The notes: generated from the letters alone by a model not told the origin. 35,355 nucleotides of DNA from Staphylococcus petrasii (GCF_002902565.1 NZ_PPRC01000042.1:1-35355); one strand, 5' to 3'. Positions 16,848-28,120 are shown, counted from the first letter of the stretch. Translations and numbers: made by a program.

Positions 16848-18671
16848 ATGGATATGCAAGAACGCTATAACAGAAGAGAGACTATCCGAAATTTTTCTAT
16901 AATTGCTCATATTGATCATGGTAAATCAACATTAGCAGATAGAATTTTGGAGAATACAAAATCTGTAGAAACAAGAGAAATGCAAGACCAATTATTAGAT
17001 TCTATGGATCTTGAAAGAGAACGTGGTATTACAATTAAATTAAATGCCGTACGTTTAAAATATGAAGCGAACGATGGAAAAACTTATACATTCCATCTTA
17101 TTGATACACCAGGGCACGTAGACTTTTCTTATGAAGTATCTAGATCATTAGCCGCTTGTGAAGGCGCAATACTTGTTGTTGATGCTGCACAAGGGATTGA
17201 AGCACAAACATTAGCAAATGTTTATTTAGCTTTAGATAATGAATTAGAACTACTACCTGTTGTTAACAAAATTGATTTACCTGCCGCTGAACCAGAGAGG
17301 GTAAAACAAGAATTAGAAGACGTTATTGGTTTAGATCAAGATGACGTAGTGTTAGCAAGTGCTAAATCAAATATTGGTATAGAAGAGATTTTAGAAAAAA
17401 TCGTAGAAGTTGTACCACCTCCAGAAGGCGATCCAAGTGCACCTTTAAAAGCACTTATTTTTGATTCTGAGTATGACCCATATCGTGGTGTTATTTCATC
17501 AATTCGTGTAATGGAAGGCGTAGTTAAAGCAGGCGATCGTATTAAAATGATGGCTACTGGTAAAGAATTTGAAGTAAGTGAAGTTGGTATTAATACACCT
17601 AAACAGTTACCTGTTGAAGAGTTAACTGTTGGTGACGTTGGATACATTATTGCAAGTATTAAGAATGTAGATGATTCACGTGTAGGTGATACAATTACTC
17701 ATGCTGAGCGTCCTGCTAAGGCGCCTCTAAAAGGTTATAAAAAAATGAATCCTATGGTTTATTGTGGATTATTCCCAATAGAAAATAAAGATTATAACGA
17801 TTTAAGAGAAGCGCTTGAAAAACTACAATTAAACGATGCTTCATTAGAATTTGAACCTGAATCATCTCAAGCACTTGGTTTTGGTTTCAGAACTGGTTTC
17901 CTAGGTATGCTTCACATGGAAATTATTCAAGAACGTATTGAAAGAGAATTTGGTATTGAATTAATTGCTACTGCTCCATCTGTAATTTACCAATGTATAA
18001 TGAAAGATGGTTCAGAAGTAACTGTAGATAATCCTGCTCAAATGCCAGAACGTGATAAAATTGAGGCAATCTACGAACCATATGTAAAAGCGACGATGAT
18101 GGTTCCTAATGATTATGTAGGTGCAGTAATGGAACTATGCCAACGTAAACGTGGGCAATTTATCAATATGGATTATTTAGATGATATTCGCGTAAATATT
18201 GTTTATGAAATCCCATTATCAGAAGTCGTATTCGATTTCTTCGATCAACTTAAATCAAATACTAAAGGTTATGCTTCATTTGATTATGAATTCATTGAGA
18301 ATAAAGAAAGTAACCTTGTGAAGATGGACATTCTATTAAATGGCGACAAAGTCGATGCTTTAAGTTTCATCGTTCACAGAGACTTTGCCTATGAAAGAGG
18401 TAAGGCTTTAGTTGAAAAATTAAAAACATTGATTCCTAGACAACAATTCGAAGTACCTGTCCAAGCTGCTATCGGACAAAAAATTGTTGCTAGAACTAAT
18501 ATAAAATCAATGGGTAAAAACGTTTTATCTAAATGTTATGGTGGCGATATTAGTCGTAAACGTAAACTTTTAGAAAAACAAAAAGCAGGTAAAGCTAAAA
18601 TGAAAGCTGTAGGTAGCGTAGAAATTCCGCAAGATGCTTTCTTAGCTGTATTAAAAATGGATGACGAATAG
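16848..18671 (+). CDS. lepA: Elongation factor 4 (LepA)
   Basis: Translational GTPase that binds the ribosome in an EF-G-like way and helps with back-translocation, stress adaptation and 30S assembly. The 607-aa protein has G1 HIDHGKST (21-28), the ERGITIK switch, G3 IDTPGHVDF and G4 NKID. EF-G-like domains II, III and V follow. The LepA-specific C-terminal domain ends [10 protein letters not shown], with [27 protein letters not shown] before it. ATG at 16848 gives the usual family length. An ATG two codons later (16854) has better spacing to the weak AGG at 16843-16845, so the first two residues are uncertain. Confidence 0.97.
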   Translation: MDMQERYNRRETIRNFSIIAHIDHGKSTLADRILENTKSVETREMQDQLLDSMDLERERGITIKLNAVRLKYEANDGKTYTFHLIDTPGHVDFSYEVSRSLAACEGAILVVDAAQGIEAQTLANVYLALDNELELLPVVNKIDLPAAEPERVKQELEDVIGLDQDDVVLASAKSNIGIEEILEKIVEVVPPPEGDPSAPLKALIFDSEYDPYRGVISSIRVMEGVVKAGDRIKMMATGKEFEVSEVGINTPKQLPVEELTVGDVGYIIASIKNVDDSRVGDTITHAERPAKAPLKGYKKMNPMVYCGLFPIENKDYNDLREALEKLQLNDASLEFEPESSQALGFGFRTGFLGMLHMEIIQERIEREFGIELIATAPSVIYQCIMKDGSEVTVDNPAQMPERDKIEAIYEPYVKATMMVPNDYVGAVMELCQRKRGQFINMDYLDDIRVNIVYEIPLSEVVFDFFDQLKSNTKGYASFDYEFIENKESNLVKMDILLNGDKVDALSFIVHRDFAYERGKALVEKLKTLIPRQQFEVPVQAAIGQKIVARTNIKSMGKNVLSKCYGGDISRKRKLLEKQKAGKAKMKAVGSVEIPQDAFLAVLKMDDE

Positions 18672-18715
18672 AATATAAATGAGGTTGAGACAATCATAGG
18701 TACTGTTTATATAGA

Positions 18716-18762
18716 GAGTGAGGCAACGAAATTCTTTTAAATTTAAGGTTTCTGTTTCACTC
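18716..18762. repeat. Imperfect inverted repeat of the staphylococcal intergenic type
   Basis: GAGTGAGGCAACGAAA (18716-18731) faces TTTCTGTTTCACTC (18749-18762) with one bulge and G-U pairs, in the lepA-hemW gap. A partial copy, GAGGTTGAGACAA (18681-18693), precedes it. The wording resembles the GGGACAGAAA-type palindromes that recur between genes in staphylococci. No T run follows, so it is not a standard terminator. Confidence 0.45.
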
Positions 18763-18891
18763 CTTTATAACAGAATTTAGTAGAGTAAATAGCTTGCATA
18801 AGTAAGAATTAAACTTACTTATAACTACTATAACTCTTGTACCTTTGTCTTAACCTTTTTTTATTCGGAAATTTTAAGTGGGGGTGTAAAA

Positions 18892-20016
18892 ATGTCGGTT
18901 AAAAGTGCTTATATCCATATTCCATTTTGTGTAAGAATTTGTACGTATTGTGATTTCAATAAATTTTTTATTCATAAACAACCTGTAGATGAATATTTAA
19001 CTGCATTAATTGAAGAAATGAAAACTAGCCAAAATAGAGAATTAGAAACTATGTATGTGGGCGGTGGCACGCCAACTGCATTGAGTGAAGCTCAACTTGA
19101 ACGATTGCTTAAAGCTATTAATTCTATATTTAAAATAAATGGTGAATATAGTTTTGAAGCAAACCCTGATGAACTTACTTTTAATAAAGTTAAATTATTA
19201 AAAGACTATGGCGTTAATAGAATATCGATGGGTGTCCAAACGTTTAAACCTGAATTATTAAAAATTCTTGGACGTACGCACCAAACTGAAGATATTTATA
19301 ATGCAGTTAATAATGCAAGAAAAGCAGGAATTGAGTCTATAAGTTTGGATTTAATGTATCATTTACCTTCACAAACTTTAGAAGATTTTTCGGATAGCTT
19401 AAATAGAGCGCTTCAAATGGATATTGATCATATTTCGAGTTATGGGTTAATACTTGAACCTAAAACTCAATTTTATAATATGTATCGTAAAGGCAAACTC
19501 AAGCTACCGAATGAAGACTTGGGTGCAGACATGTATCAATATTTAATGAAGTCATTAGCAAGTACTCAATTTCATCAATATGAAATTTCTAATTTTGCTA
19601 AACCAGGACATGAATCAGAACATAATAAGGTGTATTGGCTAAATGAAGAATATTATGGTTTCGGAGCTGGAGCAAGTGGATATGTGAATGGGGAACGTTA
19701 TTCAAACTTAAATCCCGTTCAACATTATATTAATGCAATAAACAATGGAAAACGTCCTATCTTAACGAGCAATTTTCCTACATTTGAAGAAAAGATGGAA
19801 GAAGAAATGTTTTTAGGTTTAAGAATGAATAAAGGTGTTAATAGACAAACGTTTGAAAATAAATTTAACGTTTCTTTAAATGAGGTATTTGGTCAAACAA
19901 TCAATCAACTTAAAAACAAACATTTACTAAAAGAAAATAATGATTATATATCGTTGACTGAAAGAGGAAAAGTGATAGGAAACGAGGTTTTCGAGGCATT
20001 TTTATTAAATATATAA
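18892..20016 (+). CDS. hemW: Radical SAM heme chaperone HemW
   Basis: Radical SAM protein of the HemW family (formerly annotated as oxygen-independent coproporphyrinogen III oxidase) that binds heme and hands it to target proteins. The 374-aa protein begins AYIHIPFCVRICTYCDF, with the cluster motif C13-x3-C17-x2-C20. HemW carries this arrangement without the extra cysteine of true HemN. GGGTP is present as GGGTPTA, then SMGVQTF, and the C-terminal domain ends in a winged-helix-like segment. ATG at 18892 follows GGGGGTG. The 220-bp gap upstream contains an inverted repeat but no convincing promoter. The gene conventionally sits between lepA and hrcA in Firmicutes. Confidence 0.9.
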   Translation: MSVKSAYIHIPFCVRICTYCDFNKFFIHKQPVDEYLTALIEEMKTSQNRELETMYVGGGTPTALSEAQLERLLKAINSIFKINGEYSFEANPDELTFNKVKLLKDYGVNRISMGVQTFKPELLKILGRTHQTEDIYNAVNNARKAGIESISLDLMYHLPSQTLEDFSDSLNRALQMDIDHISSYGLILEPKTQFYNMYRKGKLKLPNEDLGADMYQYLMKSLASTQFHQYEISNFAKPGHESEHNKVYWLNEEYYGFGAGASGYVNGERYSNLNPVQHYINAINNGKRPILTSNFPTFEEKMEEEMFLGLRMNKGVNRQTFENKFNVSLNEVFGQTINQLKNKHLLKENNDYISLTERGKVIGNEVFEAFLLNI

Positions 20017-20042
20017 TTTTTTATAAAAATCAGAGCTTTAAC

Positions 20043-20059
20043 GTTGACTTACTTTGACC
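20043..20059 (-). promoter_or_regulatory. CtsR operator of the dnaK operon
   Basis: On the minus strand the bases read GGTCAAA-GTA-AGTCAAC, a near match to the tandem-heptad CtsR operator consensus (A/G)GTCAAA-NAN-(A/G)GTCAAA with one final mismatch. It overlaps the -35 region (TTGACT, 20044-20049) of the hrcA promoter. Dual CtsR/HrcA control of dnaK is known in Staphylococcus aureus. Confidence 0.8.
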
Positions 20060-20077
20060 AATTTGATAAATTATAAT
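20044..20077 (+). promoter_or_regulatory. Promoter of hrcA-grpE-dnaK
   Basis: TTGACT (20044-20049) or TTGACC (20054-20059) could be the -35. TATAAT is at 20072-20077 and TAAATT at 20067-20072. TTGACT to TAAATT gives a 17-bp spacer, while the perfect TATAAT is 22 or 12 bp from the two -35 candidates. Exact pairing cannot be fixed by eye, but the control region is clear because it is flanked by CtsR and CIRCE sites. Confidence 0.55.
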
Positions 20078-20103
20078 TAGCACTTGAGATAAAAGAGTGC
20101 TAA
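20077..20103 (+). promoter_or_regulatory. CIRCE element, HrcA operator
   Basis: TTAGCACTT-N9-GAGTGCTAA matches the CIRCE inverted repeat with a single change in the left arm (final T for C). It lies between the promoter and the hrcA Shine-Dalgarno (20105-20111), so HrcA would repress its own operon. Confidence 0.95.
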
Positions 20104-20115
20104 TGAGGTGAAAAC

Positions 20116-21093
20116 ATGATTACTGAAAGGCAATTAAGCATTTTAAATGCAATTGTTGAAGATTATGTTGATTTAGGACAACCTATTGGTTCTAAGACCT
20201 TGATTGACAGACATCACTTAAATGTGAGCCCAGCTACGATTAGGAACGATATGAAACAACTTGAAGAATTAAACTTTTTAGAAAAAGCACATTCTTCATC
20301 AGGTCGTTCTCCTTCAGAGAAAGGTTTAAGATTATACGTCAATCAATTATTAAAACAAACATCTCATCATAAACAAAAGAAAGTTCAACGGTTAAATCAA
20401 CTATTGATTGAGAATCACTACGATATTTCTTCAGCATTAAGTTATTTTGCAAACGAATTATCTATGAAATCTCAATATGCAACGTTAGTTGTTCGTCCTA
20501 ATCACAATAAAGATATTATAAATAATATTCATTTAATACAGGCTAATCCGTCTATATTAATTATGGTTATTATTTATCATTCCGGCCATGTAGAACATTT
20601 GCAATTAAGTTCTAATATAAGTTTGAATAGTAATAGATTAACAGAAATAGCGAAATTTATTACTAGTAACTATGGTCTTGAAGATACAAAGTTAAATGAG
20701 AAAACAAAGTATTTTTCAAAGGCTTTAGAGGAAGAACATTTTGTAAATGATTTAATAACAATGCTTAATTCTCATTTACTCAAACAAAGTAATAGCATTT
20801 TCATGGGCGGAAAGGTTAAACTAATTGATGCATTGAATGAAACCAATGTTTCATCTATTCAACCAATTTTACAATATTTAGAATCTGAACGGATTACGGA
20901 ATTACTTGAAGATATATCTACTTCAGGTATTAATGTAAAAATTGGTAAAGAAATTGATGATAGTCTGAGTGATATTTCTATTGTCACTAGTCAGTATCAT
21001 TTTGATGATTCTCTAAAAGGACAAATTGCGGTTATCGGACCAACTGCGATGCATTATCAAAATGTGATTCAATTACTTAGCCAAATTTGGTAA
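20116..21093 (+). CDS. hrcA: Heat-inducible transcription repressor HrcA
   Basis: Represses class I heat-shock genes by binding CIRCE; activity depends on GroEL. The 325-aa protein has an N-terminal winged helix ([29 protein letters not shown], then SPATIRNDM and a [15 protein letters not shown] wing, about 1-75). A GAF-like dimerisation domain follows, and the end carries KIGKEI and [14 protein letters not shown]. The gene is preceded by its own operator, giving autoregulation. It starts the operon hrcA-grpE-dnaK, and probably through dnaJ to mtaB. Confidence 0.96.
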   Translation: MITERQLSILNAIVEDYVDLGQPIGSKTLIDRHHLNVSPATIRNDMKQLEELNFLEKAHSSSGRSPSEKGLRLYVNQLLKQTSHHKQKKVQRLNQLLIENHYDISSALSYFANELSMKSQYATLVVRPNHNKDIINNIHLIQANPSILIMVIIYHSGHVEHLQLSSNISLNSNRLTEIAKFITSNYGLEDTKLNEKTKYFSKALEEEHFVNDLITMLNSHLLKQSNSIFMGGKVKLIDALNETNVSSIQPILQYLESERITELLEDISTSGINVKIGKEIDDSLSDISIVTSQYHFDDSLKGQIAVIGPTAMHYQNVIQLLSQIW

Positions 21094-21124
21094 GTCTAAT
21101 TGTAATTATATTGGAGGGCATAAC

Positions 21125-21760
21125 ATGACAGAAAAAGATGAATCTGTAAAAAACACTACAGACGTTTCTGAAGAAAAAGATGAACATAAAAAAGAGGAAC
21201 CAACAACAGTAGAAAATGGTGACTCAACTACTTCTACTTCAGAAGATGATAATTTACAAAATAATGACGTTAGTGAAGAAAACTCTGAAGAAACATCAGT
21301 AGATCCTAAAGATGAAGAAATTCAGCAATTACAATTAAAAGCTAACGAAAACGAAGAAAAATATTTAAGATTATATGCAGAATTCGAAAACTACAAACGT
21401 CGAATTCAAAATGAAAATGCAACAAATAAAAAATATCAAGCGCAAAGTGTCTTAACTGACATCTTGCCAACAATTGATAATATTGAACGCGCACTTCAAA
21501 TTGAAGGCGAAGATGAATCATTTAAATCATTACAAAAAGGTGTACAAATGGTTCATGAAAGCTTATTAAGAGCTTTAAAAGAAAATGGTCTTGAAGAAAT
21601 CGAATCTGAAGGTCAAGAATTCGATCCTAACTTCCACCAAGCAGTAGTTCAAGATAATAATCCTGATTTCAAATCTGGAGAAATTACTCAAGAATTACAA
21701 AAAGGGTATAAGTTAAAAGATAGAGTCTTAAGACCATCAATGGTTAAAGTAAATCAATAA
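21125..21760 (+). CDS. grpE: Nucleotide exchange factor GrpE
   Basis: Exchanges ADP for ATP on DnaK. The 211-aa protein has a disordered acidic Glu/Asp/Ser/Thr-rich tail (1-62), a long coiled coil (about 63-120) and a C-terminal beta domain ending in [11 protein letters not shown]. Family blocks are [24 protein letters not shown] and [15 protein letters not shown] lies upstream of the ATG, 32 nt from the hrcA stop. Confidence 0.96.
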   Translation: MTEKDESVKNTTDVSEEKDEHKKEEPTTVENGDSTTSTSEDDNLQNNDVSEENSEETSVDPKDEEIQQLQLKANENEEKYLRLYAEFENYKRRIQNENATNKKYQAQSVLTDILPTIDNIERALQIEGEDESFKSLQKGVQMVHESLLRALKENGLEEIESEGQEFDPNFHQAVVQDNNPDFKSGEITQELQKGYKLKDRVLRPSMVKVNQ

Positions 21761-21799
21761 TTTTATTTGACGAAAACACCATTCATTACATTAAATTAA

Positions 21800-23659
<1,860 letters not shown>

Positions 23660-23715
23660 TAGCTAATCGTTTATAAAGTTTGCTAAATTCAGTAAACATC
23701 TATAAATGTCAGCCA

Positions 23716-23753
23716 AAAAGTCAAAGTCAATTGAACATTGGCTTTGGCTTTTT
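23716..23753 (+). terminator. Terminator/attenuator between dnaK and dnaJ
   Basis: A 16-bp stem (23716-23731 with 23737-23752, two G-U pairs) with a 5-nt loop ends in five T. It would release most dnaK transcripts while allowing some read-through to dnaJ. Confidence 0.8.
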
Positions 23754-23754
23754 C

Positions 23755-23763
23755 TGTTATAAT
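23755..23763 (+). promoter_or_regulatory. Extended -10 promoter of dnaJ
   Basis: TG-T-TATAAT (23755-23763) begins directly after the attenuator T tract and about 45 bp before the dnaJ start. No strong -35 at standard spacing. It would give dnaJ-prmA-rsmE-mtaB constitutive transcription independent of CIRCE. Confidence 0.5.
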
Positions 23764-23808
23764 TAAAATATTTGAATAAATGCAGAATGATTAAAAGGAG
23801 AGATAACA

Positions 23809-24942
23809 GTGGCTAAAAGAGATTACTATGAAGTTTTAGGTGTAAGTAAAGATGCCTCTAAAGATGAAATAAAAAAAGCTTATCGTAAGTTATCGAAAAA
23901 ATATCATCCAGATATCAATAAAGAAGAAGGCGCTGATGAGAAATTCAAAGAGATTTCTGAAGCGTATGAAGTATTAAGTGATGAAAATAAAAGAGCTAAC
24001 TACGATCAATTCGGTCATAGCGGACCTCAAGGTGGCTTTGGTAGCCAAGGCTTTGGAGGTCAAGACTTCGGTGGCTTTAGTGGTGGAGGATTTGAAGATA
24101 TCTTTAGTTCGTTCTTTGGTGGCTCACGTCAAAGAGATCCTAATGCTCCACGTAAAGGTGATGACTTACAATACACAATGACGCTTGATTTTGAAGAAGC
24201 TGTATTTGGTACTAAAAAAGAAATCTCAATTCGAAAAGATGTTACATGTCATACTTGTAATGGTGACGGTGCTAAACCAGGCACTAATAAGAAAACATGT
24301 AGCTATTGTAATGGTGCTGGACATGTTTCAGTGGAACAAAATACTATCTTAGGTCGAGTTAGAACTGAACAAACTTGTCCTAAATGTGATGGTTCAGGTC
24401 AAGAATTTGAAGAACCATGTCCAACTTGTCACGGTAAAGGTACTGAAAATAAAACAGTTAAATTGGAAGTTACAGTGCCAGAAGGTGTAGATAATGATCA
24501 ACAAATTCGTTTAGCTGGTGAAGGTGCGCCAGGTGAAAATGGTGGACCACATGGTGACTTATATGTAGTCTTCCGTGTTAGACCTTCAGATAAATTTGAA
24601 CGTGATGGCGACGATTTATTCTATAAATTAAATGTTAGCTTCCCACAAGCTTCATTAGGTGACGAAATTAAAATCCCTACATTAAACGGAAATGTAATGC
24701 TTACTATCCCTGCTGGTACACAAACTGGTAAACAATTCCGTTTAAAAGATAAAGGTGTAAAAAATGTTCATGGTTACGGTCATGGCGATTTATTTGTTAA
24801 TATTAAAGTAGTTACACCTACTAAGTTAACTGATAGACAAAAAGAATTAATGAGAGAATTTGCAGAAATTAGTGGTGAAAGTGTAGAAGAACAACCATCT
24901 AATTTTAAAGATAAAGCACGTAAATTCTTTAGAGGGGAATAA
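23809..24942 (+). CDS. dnaJ: Chaperone DnaJ (Hsp40)
   Basis: Co-chaperone that delivers substrates to DnaK and stimulates its ATPase. The 377-aa protein has a J domain with the HPD triad H33-P34-D35 and a Gly/Phe-rich segment (about 72-112). Four CxxCxGxG zinc repeats follow ([32 protein letters not shown]), then two beta-barrel substrate domains and a C-terminal dimerisation segment. All cysteines are present. The start is GTG at 23809, 7 nt after AAAAGGAGAG. It is separated from dnaK by 149 bp with an attenuator and a candidate promoter. Confidence 0.98.
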   Translation: MAKRDYYEVLGVSKDASKDEIKKAYRKLSKKYHPDINKEEGADEKFKEISEAYEVLSDENKRANYDQFGHSGPQGGFGSQGFGGQDFGGFSGGGFEDIFSSFFGGSRQRDPNAPRKGDDLQYTMTLDFEEAVFGTKKEISIRKDVTCHTCNGDGAKPGTNKKTCSYCNGAGHVSVEQNTILGRVRTEQTCPKCDGSGQEFEEPCPTCHGKGTENKTVKLEVTVPEGVDNDQQIRLAGEGAPGENGGPHGDLYVVFRVRPSDKFERDGDDLFYKLNVSFPQASLGDEIKIPTLNGNVMLTIPAGTQTGKQFRLKDKGVKNVHGYGHGDLFVNIKVVTPTKLTDRQKELMREFAEISGESVEEQPSNFKDKARKFFRGE

Positions 24943-24945
24943 ATA

Positions 24946-25884
24946 ATGAACTGGACAGAACTTTCAGTTGTTGTTAATCATGAAGTTGAATATTTAGTTA
25001 CAGACATTTTAGAGAACTACGGATCGAATGGTGTAGTAATAGAAGATTCTGATGACTTAATCAATCAACCAGCTGACAAATTCGGTGAAATCTATGAACT
25101 AAAAAAAGAAGATTATCCTGAATATGGTGTAAGATTAAAAGCTTACTTTAATGAAATTAAATACACTCAAGAATTAAAAGATAAAATCTATAATGACATT
25201 TTAGCTCTTGAAGATATCGATAAAGATTCAGTTCTTTTTTCTGAAAAAACGATAGCTGAAGTAGATTGGGCAAATGAGTGGAAAAACTATTTCCATCCTT
25301 TCAGAGCTTCAGAAAGATTTACTATTGTACCTAGTTGGGAACAATATACTAAGGAATCAAACGAGGAGCTATGTATTGAATTAGATCCTGGAATGGCATT
25401 TGGTACAGGAGATCATCCTACTACAAGTATGTGTTTAAAAGCGATTGAAACATATGTGTCACCATCTAATTCAGTAATAGATGTTGGAACAGGTTCTGGT
25501 ATTCTAAGTATTGCAAGTCATCTTATTGGTGTTAAAAGAATCAAAGCACTAGATATCGATGAAATGGCTGTCAATGTAGCTAAAGAAAACTTTAAGAAAA
25601 ACAATTGTGAAGATGCAATTGAAGCTGTTCCAGGCAACTTATTACAAGATGAAACTGAAAAATTTGATATTGTAATTGCAAATATTTTAGCTCACATTAT
25701 TGATGAAATGATTGAAGATGCTTATAATACTCTAAATGAAGAAGGTTATTTTATTACTTCAGGTATTATTGAGGAAAAACATGAAGACATCGTGTCTCAT
25801 ATGAAGCGTGTAGGTTTCAATATAGTATCAATCAATCATGACAACGGTTGGGTTTGTATCGTTGGCCAGAAAGTGAGTGACTAA
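24946..25884 (+). CDS. prmA: Ribosomal protein L11 methyltransferase
   Basis: Trimethylates ribosomal protein L11 using SAM. The 312-aa protein has an N-terminal L11-recognition domain beginning [17 protein letters not shown], an [16 protein letters not shown] block (145-160) and SAM motif I DVGTGSG (179-185). NPPY-like ANILAHII follows. The ATG is 3 nt after the dnaJ stop, with AGAGGGGA as ribosome binding site. The dnaJ-prmA-rsmE-mtaB order is conserved in Firmicutes and links chaperones to ribosome modification. Confidence 0.95.
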   Translation: MNWTELSVVVNHEVEYLVTDILENYGSNGVVIEDSDDLINQPADKFGEIYELKKEDYPEYGVRLKAYFNEIKYTQELKDKIYNDILALEDIDKDSVLFSEKTIAEVDWANEWKNYFHPFRASERFTIVPSWEQYTKESNEELCIELDPGMAFGTGDHPTTSMCLKAIETYVSPSNSVIDVGTGSGILSIASHLIGVKRIKALDIDEMAVNVAKENFKKNNCEDAIEAVPGNLLQDETEKFDIVIANILAHIIDEMIEDAYNTLNEEGYFITSGIIEEKHEDIVSHMKRVGFNIVSINHDNGWVCIVGQKVSD

Positions 25885-25885
25885 G

Positions 25886-26638
25886 TTGCAAAGGTACTTT
25901 ATTAATCAAAACGCTGATGAAGATCAGCGTTTTTTTATTACGAGTAAAGAAGATATTCATCATATTACTAATGTAATGAGAAATGTTGTTGGTGATAAAA
26001 TTATTATTACTTTCAGTGATAAAAAGGTTTATACAACTCAAATCAGTAATATGGAATCAGATAAAATTGAAATTGAGTTATTAGAACAACAAGATATTAA
26101 TACTGAATTGCCAGTAGAAGTGACAATTTGTAGTGGACTTATTAAAGCAGATAAATACGAGTGGCTATTACAAAAAAGTACTGAGATGGGCGCTTCAAAC
26201 TTTATAGCGGTTGGAATGGATAGATCTGTTGTTAAATTGCAAGCGAATAAAGTTCAAAAGAAATTAGAACGCTGGCAAAAAATTATCAAAGAAGCTGCTG
26301 AACAAAGTTATCGTTTAGTCATTCCAGATATAAAATTCAAGTCGAATTTAGATGAAATTTATGATACTATTAGTCATTATGACTATATTTTATTAGCATA
26401 TGAAGATGAAGCAAAACGTGGGGAAGTTAGTCTTTTTAAAGAACAATTAAAACAATTTAAGACTAATGATCGCATTTTATTTATATTTGGACCTGAAGGT
26501 GGCTTTTCAGAAAAAGAAATTTCTAAATTTAGTGAAGTAGGTACCACTGTAGGTTTAGGACCAAGAATTTTACGGGCTGAAACTGCGCCACTTTATGCAT
26601 TAAGTGCTATAAGTTTCGAAAAAGAATTAATGGGGTGA
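25886..26638 (+). CDS. rsmE: 16S rRNA m3U1498 methyltransferase RsmE
   Basis: SPOUT-class enzyme that methylates N3 of U1498 in the 16S decoding region. The protein of about 250 aa opens MQRYFINQ, a typical RsmE start, with a PUA-like N-terminal domain. The knotted SAM domain has KSTEMGASNF, EAAEQSYRLVIP, FGPEGGFSEKE and LGPRILRAETAPLYAL. I choose TTG at 25886; an in-frame GTG at 25877 would overlap prmA by 8 nt and add three residues. A perfect terminator hairpin lies in codons 8-17 (25908-25936). The gene's stop overlaps the Shine-Dalgarno of mtaB. Confidence 0.93.
   Translation: MQRYFINQNADEDQRFFITSKEDIHHITNVMRNVVGDKIIITFSDKKVYTTQISNMESDKIEIELLEQQDINTELPVEVTICSGLIKADKYEWLLQKSTEMGASNFIAVGMDRSVVKLQANKVQKKLERWQKIIKEAAEQSYRLVIPDIKFKSNLDEIYDTISHYDYILLAYEDEAKRGEVSLFKEQLKQFKTNDRILFIFGPEGGFSEKEISKFSEVGTTVGLGPRILRAETAPLYALSAISFEKELMG
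25908..25936 (+). terminator. Intrinsic terminator inside the start of rsmE
   Basis: Perfect 11-bp stem AAAACGCTGAT (25908-25918) with ATCAGCGTTTT (25923-25933), a 4-nt loop GAAG, and seven T (25930-25936). By form it is as good as the intergenic terminators in this window, yet it lies wholly in rsmE coding sequence, 22 nt after the proposed start. Confidence 0.8.
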
Positions 26639-26643
26639 ATAAT

Positions 26644-27990
26644 ATGTCAACAGTAGCGTTTCACACTTTAGGATGTAAAGTGAATCACTATGAAACCGAA
26701 GCAATTTGGCAACTATTTAAAGAAGCAGATTACGATAGAGTCGATTTTGAAACAAATGCTGATGTATTCGTAATCAATACTTGTACAGTAACAAATACTG
26801 GAGATAAAAAAAGTAGACAAATTATTAGAAGAGCAATCCGTCAAAATCCTGAGGCCGTTGTATGTGTTACAGGTTGTTATGCTCAAACATCATCTGCAGA
26901 AATTATGGAAATTCCAGGCGTTGATGTAGTAGTAGGTACTCAAGATCGTCATAAATTACTAGACTATATCGATCAATTTAGAGAAGAACGTCAACCTATT
27001 AACGGCGTTGGAAATATTATGAAAAACCGTACATACGAAGAATTAGATGTGCCTTATTTCACTGACAGAACAAGAGCTTCTCTAAAAATTCAAGAAGGCT
27101 GCAACAACTTCTGTACATTTTGCATTATTCCATGGGCACGTGGTTTAATGCGTTCTCGTGACCCTGAAAAAGTAGTTGAACAAGCGACTCAACTAGTTAA
27201 TGCTGGTTATAAAGAAATTGTACTTACTGGTATTCATACTGGTGGATATGGTCAAGACTTGAAAAACTATAATTTAGCACAATTGCTAAGAGATTTAGAA
27301 GAAATTGACGGTTTAGAACGTATCAGAATTTCTTCTATTGAAGCTAGTCAATTAACAGATGAAGTCATTGGTGTATTAAAACAAAGTAATAAAGTAGTAA
27401 GACATTTACATGTACCACTTCAATCTGGTTCAGATACAGTCTTAAAACGTATGAGACGTAAATATACAATGGAACACTTCTCAGAAAGATTAACGAAATT
27501 ACATGATGCTTTACCAGATTTAGCAGTAACAAGTGACGTTATCGTTGGTTTCCCTGGAGAAACTGAGGAAGAATTCCAAGAAACATATGATTTTATTGTT
27601 AAACACAAATTCTCTGAACTTCATGTATTCCCATATTCACCAAGAATTGGTACACCTGCAGCACGTATGGATGATCAAATTGATGAAAATATCAAAAATG
27701 AACGTGTGCATAAATTAATCGCGTTAAGTGACCAACTTGCAAAAGAATATGCATCTAAATTTGAAAATGAAGTATTAGAAGTTATCCCTGAAGAAGCTGG
27801 CGAAACTGAAGGTACTTTAGTAGGTTACGCTGATAACTACATGAAAGTAGAATTTGAAGGCGATGAATCATTAATTGGTGAAATTGTAAAAGTTAAAATT
27901 AATAAAGCTGATTATCCAATTAACATTGGTAGTGCTATTAGAGTAGTAGATCACGCTACAAATAAATCAGAAGATGCAGTACTATTATAA
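26644..27990 (+). CDS. mtaB: tRNA t6A37 methylthiotransferase MtaB
   Basis: Radical SAM enzyme that converts t6A to ms2t6A at position 37 of ANN-decoding tRNAs. The 448-aa protein has the three cysteines of the auxiliary cluster (C11, C47, C78), the radical SAM cluster C153-x3-C157-x2-C160 and the HVPLQSGSDTVLKRMRRKYT block. A C-terminal TRAM domain (about 375-440) completes it. ATG at 26644 is chosen, 5 nt after GGGGTGA; an in-frame GTG at 26635 lies in that Shine-Dalgarno. It is the last gene of the dnaK-led operon, followed by the independently transcribed rpsU. Confidence 0.94.
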   Translation: MSTVAFHTLGCKVNHYETEAIWQLFKEADYDRVDFETNADVFVINTCTVTNTGDKKSRQIIRRAIRQNPEAVVCVTGCYAQTSSAEIMEIPGVDVVVGTQDRHKLLDYIDQFREERQPINGVGNIMKNRTYEELDVPYFTDRTRASLKIQEGCNNFCTFCIIPWARGLMRSRDPEKVVEQATQLVNAGYKEIVLTGIHTGGYGQDLKNYNLAQLLRDLEEIDGLERIRISSIEASQLTDEVIGVLKQSNKVVRHLHVPLQSGSDTVLKRMRRKYTMEHFSERLTKLHDALPDLAVTSDVIVGFPGETEEEFQETYDFIVKHKFSELHVFPYSPRIGTPAARMDDQIDENIKNERVHKLIALSDQLAKEYASKFENEVLEVIPEEAGETEGTLVGYADNYMKVEFEGDESLIGEIVKVKINKADYPINIGSAIRVVDHATNKSEDAVLL

Positions 27991-28015
27991 TTTTTAAAAT
28001 TATAAAGATTTGCAA

Positions 28016-28044
28016 TTGACCATAATTATTTCATATATTATACT
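28016..28044 (+). promoter_or_regulatory. Strong promoter of rpsU
   Basis: TTGACC (28016-28021), a 17-bp spacer and TATACT (28039-28044), five of six matches in each box. The start site near 28051 coincides with a 6-bp hairpin (GCATAG 28052-28057, CTATGC 28066-28071) at the very 5' end of the transcript. Confidence 0.8.
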
Positions 28045-28120
28045 AATAAAAGCATAGTCAAATTGCTATGCGATTAATGACTTTAAAGTTCCGTTGATAT
28101 TTGGAGGGAGGGAAATACAG

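Noticed and set aside
18800-18820. AAGTAAG/CTTACTT inverted repeat upstream of hemW as a terminator, and as a copy of the repeat at 8-39
   Set aside because: It has no T tract, and seven-base AT-rich stems like this recur by chance; the loops of the two copies are unrelated.
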